A stretch of DNA of 64,000 bases from Acanthochlamys bracteata (lineage: Eukaryota; Streptophyta; Magnoliopsida; Pandanales; Velloziaceae), in the NCBI GenBank assembly GCA_019914995.1, contig CM034127.1:310001-374000 (forward strand), in the 5' to 3' direction. A model generated the notes under the pieces. That model was not told where the DNA came from. It ran no database searches and saw only the letters and a program-made list of their open reading frames with translations. Of the stretch, positions 24,764 through 37,377 are shown one piece after another (position 1 is the stretch's first letter; every line of letters begins with the position of its first letter). Both the position numbers and the translations under genes were made by a program.

Positions 24764-26749
24764 TTTGATTTATATACGTCCTGCTTATTTAAACTAGTTT
24801 GATATAATATTTGTATAATATATTGATATATGCTTAAACAGTACTTATTTCCTCCGTTAGTAGATCATATGGAGTGAAGACTGAAAATTCATGATTTAAT
24901 TTCGGGTTCAAATGCTATTCAATTCATTGTGGTTAAGTTGCATCTCCACACCTTCAGAATTGGATCGCCCCGTTTGGGTTTCTCATCTCCTTTCAGTTCA
25001 ATTGTTGAAGTCGCAGTTGTGAAGTATTACTATGTTCTCCCTCCCATGAAATAGAAGTGTCTCTGTGATTTTTGTTTTAGTTTCAAATTTCATTTGTTGT
25101 GTATGGGTTGTTCTTCTGTTGCAGTCACAGAGAGCTGAAGATATTTATTTGTGTAATGTCATGTTCTGCATTCACATATCCGAAAATTTTAAAAGTTTCC
25201 GATTGCTGCTTCTTAATGAAGTCTTGTGAGCTGATGAATAATAATTTACTCATTACTGAAAACACAATCCTCAATAACTTAATCATGGTCTTCTAATTCT
25301 CCATTAAATCGAAAATTTGCTTAATAAGGTGCCTAAGCAGAAAATATGGATGATCTGTGAACAAAAAACACTTCCAATTGTTCCAGAAAAGTAAGCAATA
25401 TGTATCCTTAGCCTAACATCAAATGTATATCATGTTGGCCAAACATAAAATTGTGTAGAATGTTTAAGAAAATCCCATCAGTTTCCTATTACACTTACCT
25501 GAAAGGTCTCCTTCTAGCAGGTTAGGTCTGAATCAAGTATGAAGCCAGATATGCCATTTAGACAACGCCTAATTGCTTGTCTTTTCACATAAATCTTCTT
25601 AGCATCGACCTACGTCGAGACTGAGACTTGGGGTCTATGATCCTGATGATACTACCACCAGACTTAGTATACTCTACCAAATAAATACAGCCTCCGTTGG
25701 ACCTGGTTGGACACTGCTGACAATGAGAAGCCATAATACCTGCCCAGGAACATGGAATGATCACTAACCGCCCTTTGCTTTATATTCAGACTCAGCAACT
25801 CCCCTTGATTCCAACCAGCTTCTAGCTTCAGCACAAAATTTGGATTTTGTGAAGTACATAATCCCGCTCGCTCTTTTCTCTCAACGCAAGAAGCAGAAAA
25901 TCTAAAGAGCATTTTACTAGGTAGCTAAAGCTATCACCATAAGGGTTTCCACCACATGGGTGCTTCACTCAAGGTATCACCATAATACTGCAAAATCGAC
26001 TAAGTGTCAGAGCAAAGCACGAGACCAGCAAAATAGAGGAATCGATAAAAAGCATCGGACTACTTTTCTGCTACTTCATGCTATAAAGAAACATAAAAAA
26101 AACCCGATAGACTGTAATCATTATACACTTTTCAAAGACAGTTTTAAGTATGATGCAGATTCCAATTGAACCCAACATTTTTATCAGATTTATACAAGAT
26201 TATCAACAAGAAGTTACACATCAATAGCCATGAAGAGTTAGGAGAAGATCTAATGAGAATTCTACTCACCTACTCAAATCCAAACGTTCGAAGAACTCAT
26301 CTGGTAGAGACGGACAGAATAGCGGCTAGCGAAGTGAAGAGATAGGGCAATGTAGTACTGAAAGCAATTGGATCTTCAAACCGTTTGAAATTTCGAATTC
26401 ACAAACTGTAAAGGAAAGAAGATATAAGAGGAAGAAGAAAAGAAAAAGAAAAATAGGAGGTAGATACGAGCAAGCTTAGAAAACAAACAAATAGAAAGGA
26501 GAAACGAAAAAGAAAGTAGAGTTGAGCTAAACTGATAACATACAACTACTCCTTAACTTGTTGCTTCAACTTACCGAAGCAACACCGTTAGCAATTTTTT
26601 TTTATCCTCTCCTTTCTTTTCCATTGAACTTGTACTCAAATTTAGGAGAGTGATCCTATCCTGCCTGTGAACTTGGGTAGTAAATACTCTTAATTTGTGG
26701 GCACTCCTAAAAAACGCTTGATTTAAGCCTTCTCGAATAATCTAATATT
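24764..26749. other. 3' flank of NLR 1 and unique spacer
   Basis: 24764 to about 25310 aligns with the 3' flanks of NLR 2 and NLR 3, including the intron acceptor region and TGTATGGGTTGTTCTTCTGTT. About 25320-26749 has no counterpart after units B or C and is an insertion or unit-specific spacer. ORFs at 25664-25912 (minus) and 25960-26169 (plus) have no recognisable domain. Confidence 0.6.
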
Positions 26750-28496
26750 ATAAGTGGTATGGATTTGCATAAAAGTCTTGGCTAAGTTTTATATGATAAC
26801 GGCATGAGAGACTTGAGGTCCAAAAAGCTATTGGTAGTTTGCTCAAAGAGAAAATCTGTTAAGACAAGGGTGTCTGTAGAAACATTTTACCTTGGTATTA
26901 ATGAAGAGTGGTATAGATGTAGATGGCATCGTTTGCCAAAAGTCAGTTGAATTCTTTTGTGTTTGTTTGCTTAATGCTTTTACTACATTCTTGAGCTAAA
27001 ACCGGATTATAAATCCTAATGCTTTTCTAAGCAGGACATATAATAGTTTCATTTTAGTCGGCTATGACTACTACTTCTAACTAACACATCTCTATTAAGA
27101 GAACATTTGCCTTTGTCAATTCAACTATATTGCTGCTACTTTGTATAAAATTGTTATCCAAAATTTTTAGTAATCAACTCCATTCATCTTTTCCTTTTCG
27201 AGTTGGTTGTGCAGATTGCTCAACATCTTCCAATGAAAAAGAAGAGTGCCGTGGTTGCATAAGCTCCATTTAGTCGAGGCAAAGTATCATATAAAACTTG
27301 CAACCTATCCAAAGCAGAAAACAGAGTTACCTATTTTAAGGACTAGAAATATATTAACAAACTGAAAGAGGAAGATTTCCTGCAACTTAGAAGGTCAAGG
27401 AAAAGTTTTCACTTTAAAACTTCGGTTTACTTCGCACCATTTTCACTTGTTTCACGCAAACGAAATTTCAAACTCAGAATTTATATTCTTCTTCTTTTAA
27501 ATTTTCCCTTTCTTTTCTTTTCCTACTTCCTTTTGATAATTGTGGAGATCTGTAGCTATGAATTAAAACACGCAAATAAAGTTGAGAAAACAGAGTAATT
27601 ATTTCATGAAATGATAGTTCCTTTAATTATAACATGAATGAAAAGAACTAAATCTTTTTGTTTAGAATTATCACCAAATAAAAGCAATTTTAGGAGAAAT
27701 AGAGCTCATATGTACATAACATCAATGGCTGACATTTAGAGACATTTTTATAATTTGTTTGCTTCTTCTAAAAATATTATCTTTGTAGTTACACTTAACT
27801 GGAGCCTAAATATAACATATTTTTTAAAATTTGCTTACATTTAAACTGCAATTACAAACCTTATAATTAACTTCAATTGCGGAAGATCCGACCTCACTAA
27901 CATACATCATTCTAGTTAGTTACGAATCCTGGGAAATCATTTGAATTAGGCAGTTAATTCAGAATTGTTATTTGCCTCTAGTAAGTACGGAAAGTTTGAT
28001 TTAGGGAGCATTTAAGAGTATTTATAAAATAAAATTTTTTTAGAATAAAAAATAAGGTTTATTTTTTTATTTCTAAAAAAAATAAAAGTATGTAATAAAA
28101 ATATCTTACTTTGTAAAATTTTTTTACATTTTTAAAATTTTTAAATAAATTTTTTATATAATTTTAAAATATGTATTAAATGTGAAATAAAAAAAAATTA
28201 AAAAATAGTGTTTGAAACGCTCAAACAAACACGCTCTAATTAGCTGATAAATAATTCTTATTGAAGACGCTATGAATGGTGTTTGTGCCAATGACTGCAA
28301 TGTTAATGCCTACGGTATCCTGGCAGATCGGTTTGCATGTTGCTATAGAATTATATAGATTATTTTTCAAAAATTTCCAAACTATAGAACAAGAAGATAA
28401 CTTTAATATATTCTATGACATCTTAGCACATCAATGCCACATAGGAAACAATACTTTTGATCTCTTAGATAGTACTAAATTTTTCTGGAACTGCAG
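26750..28496 (+). repeat. start of tandem unit B
   Basis: Homologous in order to 55810-57890 and 63250-64000. Shared landmarks are GAGAAAATCTGTTAAGA, GGCATCGTTTGCCAAA, ATTGCTGCTACTTTGTA, and near the right end the BRX intron-3 block GAAGACGCTATGAATGGTG. Unit B lacks the GGAAGAGATGCAGAGCATG block present in units C and D. No gene is seen in it. Confidence 0.8.
28004..28239. mobile_element. AT-rich MITE inserted in the BRX intron-3 copy of unit B
   Basis: Absent from the matching positions in units A (after 19159) and C (after 57640), so it is a clean insertion. It is flanked by TTA (28001-28003 and 28240-28242). It starts GGGAGCATTT and ends AAACACGCTCTAA, a degraded inverted repeat of PIF/Harbinger type. 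Confidence 0.7.
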
Positions 28497-28883
28497 AGAG
28501 AATCATTTTTCTCGAGGGTAGGTTCTACAAGAGAGAGCCCCACACTTCCTCCCTTGGCCCGGGACCGAACATTTCGGACCACCAGCCGTCAGCCTTCTGC
28601 TTCCACAAAGGGGAGGATACTTACCATCTGTGCCAGACCCCTCCGAGCATATTCCACAACCCCAATTCCTCCCTGCAGCTAGAGTGTCTGGTATTAAGGG
28701 GGAGACATCATCCATTGATGCATCAAGGACAACAACGTCATCCAGAGATGAAGCCTCAGTCTCCATTAGCAATGCTAGTGATTTGGAGGCGACAGAGTGG
28801 GTGGAAGAAGATGAACCTGGGGTGTACATCACTATCAGAGAGCTGGCTGATGGTACCAGAGAGCTCAGGTGAGTCCGTTTCAG
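28497..28883 (+). pseudogene. BRX exon 4 copy in unit B, broken
   Basis: Nearly identical to BRX exon 4 (19410-19795), including the intron-3 acceptor CTGCAG. An extra A near 28608 shifts the frame. A change near the 3' end creates an in-frame TGA (AGGTGAGTC where unit A has AGACGAGTC). The splice donor is gone (TTCAGGAATC instead of TTCAGGTATT), and exon 5 and the 3' UTR are replaced by unrelated sequence. It cannot encode a complete second BRX domain. Confidence 0.92.
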
Positions 28884-30060
28884 GAATCGCTTTGTATTAT
28901 ATATTTATCTTTCTGATTTACTGATTAGTGTTACATTATAGATATAGATAAATAAGCATGCATAATATCATAATAGACATGTTTGGATAATACATATATG
29001 AATGCATAATGATATTATAGCGTGCATAGTAGACTTTATGTATTTAGGATGTCATAGTAAAAAAAATATTAACTATGTTGTTTGTTCTTATAATACATAG
29101 CATCTAATGAATATTCTTGCATAGTAATATAGCATTATATCTTTTGGACTGCATTAGCTGTATGTCAAATCACTTCGTATTTGTTCTTATTGGAAACTAG
29201 ATTGGTATGGGACGACCTACGATCCAATAGAGATTGTTTTGATCTAATCGTTGTATCTATTGCATGTAGCAGATAGGATTGAAATAATTAGGGTAATGCA
29301 TTAGAAGCTCTAAATGGTGCATTATGTTATTTCACCTCACTGAGTCTGTGCTCATTTTTTTTCTTTCTTTGGCCTCTCACAAATATTCCAGGTACTAGCG
29401 GGAGCTGACATGATACAGCACTGAGTATTGATATAGCACGTTGACGGTAGATCCGTGTACTTGTAGTTCATTTTGAAATATATATGGCTCTGTTATTTTC
29501 TTAAAATATGTATTTCTCTTATATTTTTTTGGCCTTGTATTTGATTTGTAAATTAATATTTTTGTATATATAATAGGTGTCGGTGGCTACCGGTATCTCA
29601 TAGATATTTCATTTGACTGGTTTTGGTATTGAAAGTATTTTGTTTTATCGTTATCAAGTGATTTATTGTGGTACCGTTTTTCACTTGAAATTATAGAAAA
29701 AATTTTGTCGAAATTTTATCTATTTGAAGATATTTGGTGAACCATTTATTATGCTTTTGGGTGAAATTTTCTGAACTAAATCTGGTTTGAATATTATCCA
29801 GACAAATTTAATCTAGACCGATCGCGGCCCGTTTGGGCCGTGACATTTGTATTTTAGTGAATTGGTGAACAAAATCAAACAGTTGCTTGCCTTTGTGCTC
29901 CTAAGATGAAGCGATTGTGTTATGCTCTTATGTCTTTTTGGTACTTCACAGATGGTTGGCTTAGATGCGATATATTCGTTCAACTTTTAGAATGTTTCTT
30001 TGGAGTTGCTTTGTTATGTTTTGATGCTGACAAGGTTTCTTACTAAAGGAACGAATCAAC
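28884..30060. repeat. unit-B-specific spacer, re-duplicated at 39716-40771
   Basis: Replaces the BRX exon 5 region found in units A and C. 29024-30055 reappears almost intact at 39716-40771, inside the transposon block. Landmarks include TCTAGACCGATCGCGGCCCG and a GGGCCGTGACATTT word reminiscent of LTR-retrotransposon ends. No ORF. It may be an LTR remnant, but I see no TG...CA boundary with a target duplication. Confidence 0.75.
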
Positions 30061-30513
30061 TCATCAAAAAATATATATCAAATGATACTTGATATATTTG
30101 TTTACGACATAAAAATTAAGGCTGCGTATGCATAAAAACGACCTCAGAAGTTGACTTTTTAATTAAGTTCGTCCACTTGCACGAGGACCCTATTAGCGTA
30201 TTTGCGATTTAATTAGTCACTAGTTGACTAACTAACAATGACCTCGATAGTTGACTTTCTAATTAAGTTCATCCACTTCCACTTGCACGAGCATCTTATT
30301 AGCATATTCGCTGCTTGATAATTAGTCATAGTACAGATTTCGTGTTGTAATAACTGATGACTAATTTGCATTACCATGGAGTTTCCTATGCCTTCATTAT
30401 ACATATAAGACAATGAGACTCCATAATAATCTACCGCCACGGCATTAATTTGCTTTGAAAATTCTAGCTCTACTCCTGTGTTTCCAGTGCTACCTTAACT
30501 TAATTGCCGACTG
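30061..30513 (+). other. NLR 2 promoter and 5' region
   Basis: Homology to units A and C resumes here. It includes a local tandem duplication of a block starting GTTGACTTT(C/T)TAATTAAGTTC (about 30152 and 30247). The last 80 bp, up to the ATG, match the 5' UTR of the other NLR copies. Confidence 0.6.
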
Positions 30514-33513
30514 ATGGCGTTCCTAGCAAAGAAACTCATACAAGACCTCCAAAGCGATGTGTACAACATGGCGAAGGAAGAAGTTGTCATGCTCGTAGGT
30601 GTGCGTGAGCAGATCCCGAAACTTAAAGAGACCCTTCAAGATATCTGCAACGTCCTTGAAGATGCAGAGAAGAGAAGGATCGAAGACAAGTCCATCAACG
30701 ACTGGCTCATCAAGCTCAAGGATGTCATGTACGATGCCGACGACATACTCAACAAGTACTGCACCGAGAACGAGAAGAATAAGTTGGAAACGGTATCATG
30801 TCTTGAATCGGTATCATGTATGCTTCTTTATTTCTTCGGCAAGGTTTTTCTTACTATTGACATTGGAATTAGAATGAAAAAACTCAATGTCAGACTCAAG
30901 CACATCTCTCAGCAAAAATCCCAATTCTCTCTCAACTATGTATCTCCTACACATGAACCTAAATTCATAGCTGAAAGTAGTCGCAGAAGTTCACATATAA
31001 TAGATGTAGACATTGTGGGAGGAAAGATTCAAGAAAATACCCAAACAATCTTAGAGTCTCTGACTGAAACAGATGAAAGGGAAAAAATTCTTGTGTATGG
31101 GGTAGTAGGTATTGGAGGAATAGGAAAGACTACACTAGCTAGGAATGTGTTTAAAGACTGTGAATTTCAAGTTAAAATATGGCTCAGTGTTTCAAAAATA
31201 TATGATGCGGTGGACTTACTTTGTGATATCTTAACCTCTATGGGCAAAGATCATAAAGGGTCCCGATCGACACAATCTCTCGAGGATCTAGTTCATGAGT
31301 CAGTAAAGGATAAGAAATTCTTAATCGTATTGGACAACGTGTGGGATGCATCTGTGTGGAACGACTTTCTGAAGCGTCTATTGCAAAGTGGAGCGACAGG
31401 AAGTAGGGCTTTAGTCACCACTAGAAGTACTCAAATCGCAAATGAGATGAAGGCCGTTAGATGCTTCCCAGTGGATCCATTATCTCTTAAAGATGGATGG
31501 TTATTGTTATGCAAGGTTGTGGTGCTAGGTGGGAATGAAAGCGAGATATTTTGGCTCAAGGATGTAGGGATGCAGATTGTGGACAAATGTGCGGGATTAC
31601 CTTTAGCTATTCGAACCATTGGAGGTGTGCTATGTTATACTGAGAGAAGTATACCTGCATGGGAAGAAGTTCTCAGGCGCAATGAATGGTCGTCAACCAA
31701 ACTTCCTGATGAAATTCATAATGCATTATACTTAAGTTACGAAGATTTATCTTTGCCCCTTAAACAATGCTTCTTGTATTCTTCATTGTTTCCTCCAGGT
31801 GAATACCTATACAAAGATAGATTTTGCAATTGTTGGATTGCTGAGGGGTTAGTGAAAGACTCTGGAAATTTAACTGTAGAAGCAGAAGCAAAAACATATT
31901 ACCATGCACTCGTCAACAGAGGTATGCTCCAAATCGAGCCCAGAAATCTTGATGAAACCAGGTGCAGCATGCATGATCTTTTAAGAGCACTTTGCCATGC
32001 TATACTACAAGGAGAAAACTTGTACATAAAATATGTGCAAAATGACTTTCAAAATTGTGATCCTCTCATGAAAGTTCGTCGCTTATATATTGACAACAAA
32101 ACTGATGATAATTTGTCTCAAGAAGGTTTCAAGGTGATTGATTTCATTAAAGAATGCAAATCTTTAAGATCGTTATTTTTGAATAGTTCCAAAGTCGATG
32201 AAGAAGCAATTAATCAGATTTGCCAAACTAACAAGTACCTTCGAGTTCTGAAATTGGAAAATGCTCGCATCCAAACATTCCCAGCTACAATAAAGAATTT
32301 ACTGCATTTGAGATACCTACGGGTAGAGGATGCTGATATAACGGACTTGCCTGACAGCATAGGAGATCTTCTAAATCTGCAATTCCTGCATCTTGTGAAA
32401 TGTAAATTTCTACACGACCTCCCAAAGAGTACTGGTAGGCTTCATAAACTAAGAACTTTAGCTATTGGTGGGACAAAATTAGAAAGACTGCCAGCTGAGG
32501 TGCAAGATCTCAAAAACCTTCAAGAAATTTGGGGATTTCCTATCTACCGTACAAGAGATGTTCTCTCACAAGAAAGTGAAAAAGTATGGTTGAGGTTGGC
32601 CGATTTAGCTAGCCTCCGTAACCTCCAGCAGGTATGGATACGCGACTTAGATGGGTTAGAATTTTTCCAAAATTGTAACGAAGCTGAAAGCATATTTCAA
32701 AGCAACAGGTCCTTGAACATGCTACGGCTAGACTGCAAGCAACCGCCCGACATTGAAGCTCAAACAGACAGTATAGAGAAGGAGTTTAAGTTTCTTTTGT
32801 CACCACCAGATTGTTTGAATGAGTTGCATATCGAAGGCTTCTTCGGCAAAAGCTTCTCCAGCTGGATCTCCTACAACTATCTCCGGAATCTCACTGCTCT
32901 GAAATTGGTTGATTGTAAGTATTGCACCCACCTTCCGGCACTTGGTATTTTTCCTAATTTGAAGTTTCTAACGATAGAAGGGGCATCAGCGGTCACAGCC
33001 GTCGGCTCAGAGTTTTTGGGTCTCACAAATGGTGTCGCTCCTTCATCCTCTCCACTCGAAATATTTCCCAAGCTTGAGTTTTTATCATTAAAAAACATGG
33101 AAAATTTGACTGAGTGGCGATGGGATGATGAGGAGGGAAGTGAAAGTGCGATCAAAGCATTACCACTTCTAGAGGAAGTTGTGATCGAGAATTGTCCATT
33201 GCTGGAGGTTCTTCCATCAGCCTTCTACAAGCATGCTAGAGCACTAACAACCTTAACCATCATGGCTTCAGGCTTGCAAGAACTCGAACACCTTCCCTCT
33301 CTTAAGGAATTGAGTCTACTAGATGTCAACAATCTGCAGACGGTTGACTTTCTCCCTAAGCTGGAAAAGCTGGGTCTATACTCAAACTCTCTGGAGTCTC
33401 TACCTCAATGGCTCGTTGGCAGGAAGGAGAACTTCCGGGCACTTAAAACGCTGAAAACCAAGGAGGGAACGCATACTGTTGTCCGACACTATGACGATGA
33501 TTGTGCTGTATAG
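30514..33513 (+). CDS. CC-NB-LRR disease-resistance-type receptor 2 (intact, 999 aa)
   Basis: A single open frame with all NLR domains in order. Rx-type coiled coil is residues 1 to about 100, with the EDVID-equivalent DVMYDADDIL. NB-ARC has P-loop GIGGIGKTT (199-207, Lys205), kinase 2 FLIVLDNVWD (269-278), RNBS-B ALVTTRS, GLPL CAGLPLAIR, RNBS-D CFLYSSLFPPG and MHD at 486-488. Leucine-rich repeats follow from about 520 to the end (for example NLLHLRYLRV, LPDSIGDLLNLQFL). The CC-NB linker has only one copy of the SMLxYFFxK segment that is doubled in NLR 1 and NLR 3, so it is about 50 residues shorter. Kinase 2 has Asn in place of the usual second Asp, as in all three copies. NLRs of this class act as ADP/ATP switches sensing pathogen effectors. 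The stop TAG precedes a conserved splice donor (about 33541), giving a likely 3'-UTR intron. Confidence 0.95.
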   Translation: MAFLAKKLIQDLQSDVYNMAKEEVVMLVGVREQIPKLKETLQDICNVLEDAEKRRIEDKSINDWLIKLKDVMYDADDILNKYCTENEKNKLETVSCLESVSCMLLYFFGKVFLTIDIGIRMKKLNVRLKHISQQKSQFSLNYVSPTHEPKFIAESSRRSSHIIDVDIVGGKIQENTQTILESLTETDEREKILVYGVVGIGGIGKTTLARNVFKDCEFQVKIWLSVSKIYDAVDLLCDILTSMGKDHKGSRSTQSLEDLVHESVKDKKFLIVLDNVWDASVWNDFLKRLLQSGATGSRALVTTRSTQIANEMKAVRCFPVDPLSLKDGWLLLCKVVVLGGNESEIFWLKDVGMQIVDKCAGLPLAIRTIGGVLCYTERSIPAWEEVLRRNEWSSTKLPDEIHNALYLSYEDLSLPLKQCFLYSSLFPPGEYLYKDRFCNCWIAEGLVKDSGNLTVEAEAKTYYHALVNRGMLQIEPRNLDETRCSMHDLLRALCHAILQGENLYIKYVQNDFQNCDPLMKVRRLYIDNKTDDNLSQEGFKVIDFIKECKSLRSLFLNSSKVDEEAINQICQTNKYLRVLKLENARIQTFPATIKNLLHLRYLRVEDADITDLPDSIGDLLNLQFLHLVKCKFLHDLPKSTGRLHKLRTLAIGGTKLERLPAEVQDLKNLQEIWGFPIYRTRDVLSQESEKVWLRLADLASLRNLQQVWIRDLDGLEFFQNCNEAESIFQSNRSLNMLRLDCKQPPDIEAQTDSIEKEFKFLLSPPDCLNELHIEGFFGKSFSSWISYNYLRNLTALKLVDCKYCTHLPALGIFPNLKFLTIEGASAVTAVGSEFLGLTNGVAPSSSPLEIFPKLEFLSLKNMENLTEWRWDDEEGSESAIKALPLLEEVVIENCPLLEVLPSAFYKHARALTTLTIMASGLQELEHLPSLKELSLLDVNNLQTVDFLPKLEKLGLYSNSLESLPQWLVGRKENFRALKTLKTKEGTHTVVRHYDDDCAV

Positions 33514-34100
33514 CCAGTCTCCCAAGCTAGCTCAACCAAGGTGAGCTCTCCTCAGTTTGATTTATATACGTACCATATATGCTTAAATGGTGCTTCTCTC
33601 TTTCTTTCAGTATTCAGTAGATGATATGGAGTGAAGACTGAGTATTCACGATTTGGTGCCGTACCAAATTTATTTTCGAGCTTCACATACTCCGTTCAAT
33701 TATGGACAAGATTCATCTCTAGACCTTCCTATCGGTTTCTCCTCCCTTCTTCAGTTCAATTGTTGAAGTTCTCAGTTGTGCTGTATTACTATGTTCTCCC
33801 ATGAAATAAAGTGTGGTTCTTTGATTTTTTATTTTATTTTATTTTATTTTTTCAAGTTTCGAATTTCATTTGTAATGTATGGGTTGTTCTTCTGTTTTCA
33901 GTCACAGAAAGCTGAAGATAATTTCTTGTGTAGTAAGAGTTATCATCAAAACTGACTTGTCTCCTTCTGTATTCACATATCCGAAAATTTTAATGAAGTC
34001 TTTGATTGCTCTTTAATGAAGTCTTGTGAACTGATGAATAATAATTTAGTCATTACTGCCCGAAAAAACCGAATTAAAGAACGTCGTTTCTGTGCAAACT
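33514..34100 (+). other. NLR 2 3' flank, up to copia insertion
   Basis: Matches the 3' flanks of NLR 1 and NLR 3, including CCATGAAATAAAGTG (a possible polyadenylation signal) and the shared CTGATGAATAATAATTTA. It ends where the copia LTR starts, in a GTGCAACT-like site seen uninterrupted at 63140. Confidence 0.7.
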
Positions 34101-35587
34101 TGTTAGATCTAGCGTAAGATTAATTCAAAAGTACAGGAGTGAATTGAGTTAATAAATAAAAATTTTTGTGAAATTTAATAATCTTACGGATGCAGGCTTA
34201 CAGCCGGCTGAGTTAGTTATGTAACCTGCAGACAGAAAGTGTTAGAATATTTGCTGATTTAGGTAAAGAGGATAGCACTCAAAGTATTTAACGTGGTTCG
34301 ATAAAACTTCTTTGCCTACATTCACGGATGCTTTATCACCAGAGTCAAAGCTTCACTAAATTTTTGATAAGCTACATATACACCAAGAGCAAAATGCTTC
34401 ACCAAGCACACTTACTCTTACTAGATTTCTTTACCAAGACAATTCCTTACAGCCTACTGGACACCAGTACTTTTCTGACTGATATGCTAGCTCTATTATA
34501 AGGTTTAAGAACTTTCACCAAGCTCCACCTGAACTTTTTTACCAGGTGCCCGCAGCACCTCTGTCACAAAATCAGTTTAAAGTTATAAGAAAATAATAGA
34601 AGTTAAGCACAGGATCTATCTCATGATGATGAGTGTTCACGGAGTTTTTCTAATGAGATGATCAGGAAAGTTGCTGAGAGAGATATTTTCAGTGTGGTCA
34701 GCAGCAAGGTTTCAATTGCTTGAGTGATAACGTTGTAAAGCTGTTGAGTTCTTGTATGTCTTTGTTCGTTTTCTGTTCTCTATTTTTCTTTATTACTATA
34801 TCTTCCTTCTTATAGAATTTCATCTCTATGCAGGACGATTTTTCCCGTTGAAGAAGATTGCCGTTGGCGCCCTTGTGCATTGGTAGACTTCAGGCCAGAG
34901 AAGGAGCAGTTTGTCCAGCGGTTAATCAACCGCTTCTACGATTACTTTCGGCTATCTTGGTGCAATATCTTCATGGCATTAAATGCGGTGTAGAGATATT
35001 TGAATTTACCCGCCAGTGATTGTGAACTTGATTTAGCTAAATTATTGTATGAAATATGAGAACTGAGTTGGCTTGTCCAAATTAAATGCATCACAGTTTG
35101 ACTGCTTTGGATTTGTTTGACTTGCCAGTCTTGACTTGATTAGTCAAACTTCGTTGTATAATTTTGTTTTATTTCTTTAATCATTGAACTTTCCCTTTTT
35201 GTGAAGAGGATAAAATTTTGCTCGTTGTGGATCTTGTATCTGATTTGCTTCAGTGAGTTGTAAGTCCAGAAGATTTTGAAGCAAAGAGCTTGAGCTGAAA
35301 TTTTATTGTTGAACCCGATACTCTGTTTTGGGCGATACAGAGAAGTCTTCGTATGCTTCAGCAGTTAAGTAACTGACTGTAGTGTGACTATGGGATCCTC
35401 TGTTCTGTATGCTGTTTGATTTATAGTAGCAGAGCAACTGGCTGTTTAATGACTGTTATTGTCTGCCGTAAGTAAAATAATCTTGATTTGTCTAACTCTG
35501 CAGAACTTGATTTTAAGTTATTAGTCCAATATAAATCATAATTTTTAATTTATTATTATAATTAAAATTAACTTGATAGTTCCAACA
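34101..35587 (-). repeat. copia copy 1 LTR
   Basis: 1487 bp from TGTTAGATCTAGCG to AGTTCCAACA, homologous along its length to 40772-42255. The right end also matches 1-387. Adjacent internal DNA begins TCTTTCTCTTTTTGATTATG. Confidence 0.9.
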
Positions 35588-36302
35588 ATCTTTCTCTTTT
35601 TGATTATGACAAACTAATTAAGAATTATTGATTTATGTTTTCAAAAGCAATCAGATTTTTTGTTTTACCCTTGGTTACCTATGCATAGCTCCCCCTCAAC
35701 TTGTGCATCTATTTTGTTTACCTGTATGTTGCTCTCCCTTAATTTGAGCCATCATATTTGTATGCTATCATGTAATAATTCTTCTGATTTTTCTTCCCCT
35801 TTGTCATCTCAAAAAGATAAAGTTGTACCAATAATATAACATAACTAAAACCTTATTATTAAAAACACAGTCAGTATAAGAAAGGATAATCAAGATGTCA
35901 TAACAGGAAGTTTAAACAACCAAACAGACATCCAAACATAACTAAGAATAAAATGAATGTTTTAACATAGACATTAAAAGCAGTAGCGAGTAAACAAACT
36001 AAGCCTAGTCAAAGTTTAACTAAATATTTTTGCGTATGGATGATGTCCTACAACTAGAGGGTCGAGGACGTTGATGTTTAAATTTGGCAGCAGAGGATTG
36101 GGGAAGGATCACAACATCATCATTTAAGAAGGTTTGGGAGCTAGAAACAGATTTGTAAGCCCTTCGTTTTAGATTTTTACGTTTGAGAGGTAGGCTAGGA
36201 ATGTTGGGGTGTGATGATGGGTGAGCTCTTCGTTTCTTCTGAGGCTGTTTGGATAGGGCATTCAGTGGGTGACTTCTTATTCATATGATGCTCAGTGGCA
36301 GT

Positions 36303-37377
36303 CTAAGGAGTTGCAGATTCTTCATTTTTGCTTGTGTCCATCTGTGGAGGATCTGAATTAAGTGCATCCTCCCCTACATGCTCTTGAGTTTGGGCACTTT
36401 CTGTTTTTGTGTCCTCCTGTGCAGTTCTGATTGTGGAGTGCTCTGGCTGACAGATAGCATCCTTGAGTTGTTCAAAAGTAACATTGAGCTTCCTGATTTC
36501 CTTGGTTTGCTCTAGGATTGCATTGTGGATGTTGGTGAGGCAGAGGAGCCAGGGCTGCATGTGTATTGGTCAGAGGATCTACTTGTGTCCTTGGATTTTT
36601 TTTCTGCCTCTGTAATTCCCCTTAGGAATTTTGCATCCAGTTTGAACATTATCTTCACTTGTAGTGACCCCATGGGCACTGTCTCAAGGATGCATACTCT
36701 ACAGATGATATGGGGATATGGAAAGTGCTTGCTTCTAGATTTAGATACTCTAATCATGTAGTGCAGCATCACCTCATAGAGATTAATGGGAAGTTTTTTT
36801 ACTAACTTCCACAGCAAAAATGCATCATAAGTAGTGATGATATTGCGACTGCCAGACCGATGGACTATCATTTTTGAAATAATATGGCACAGAGCTCTTG
36901 GAAGCAGAGATAGGTGAGCAGTAGAGTCGTATTAATGCTTGGTTACTATGTCCATAACCAGTGTTTGTTTCAGGTAGTTCAATTTGGAGTCACTTACGGG
37001 AGGCATTTTTTCTCTGTAGGGTATGTCTAGCATCAGGGACATGGACCTCGCCTCTAGATTTATCTCAATATCATTTACCATGGTCTGGATAGAGAAATTT
37101 CCGATTTCATGGAGGTTCGCATAAAATACTCAGACACGTTTTTCAGAGAATTCTCCGGGCCAGTCGTTGAACGGTAGCCAACCTTCTGCCTCAAATAGTT
37201 CGTCCACCTCTAGACCAAAGTAGTTGAAATCATCAAAATTTATGCTCACCGGAGTCAAAATCGAGATCGCCAGCTGCTGACTGTATTCTCAAATTCTCGC
37301 TTTTCGGTGAATTTGTCGGCCTCGCCATAGGCAATTTTGGAGTGTTTTGGTTGTGATTTTTTATTTTTCTTTGCCAT
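36303..37377 (-). pseudogene. extra ORF downstream of copia pol, copy 1
   Basis: On the minus strand from ATG 37377-37375 (MAKKNKKSQPKHSK) this region encodes, in several broken frames, a protein lying between pol and the 3' LTR, where ordinary copia elements have no gene. Recognisable parts are ARSMSLMLDIPYR, ITTYDAFLLWKLVKKLPINL (near 36800), EVMLHYMIRVSKSRS and a C-terminal TKEIRKLNVTFEQLKDAIC segment with predicted helix. This resembles the family annotated in plants as putative plant transposon protein. The same gene occurs at 42811-44231. At least two frame breaks are present. Its role in the element is not known to me. Confidence 0.7.

Noticed and set aside
25664..26169. Two modest ORFs between units A and B
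   Set aside because: No family recognised, no splice or promoter support, and absent from the corresponding place after unit C.
28503..28832. Long minus-strand frames opposite BRX exon 4 (also at 19502-19744 and 57983-58225)
   Set aside because: They are antisense shadows of the conserved exon and recur only because the exon is duplicated.
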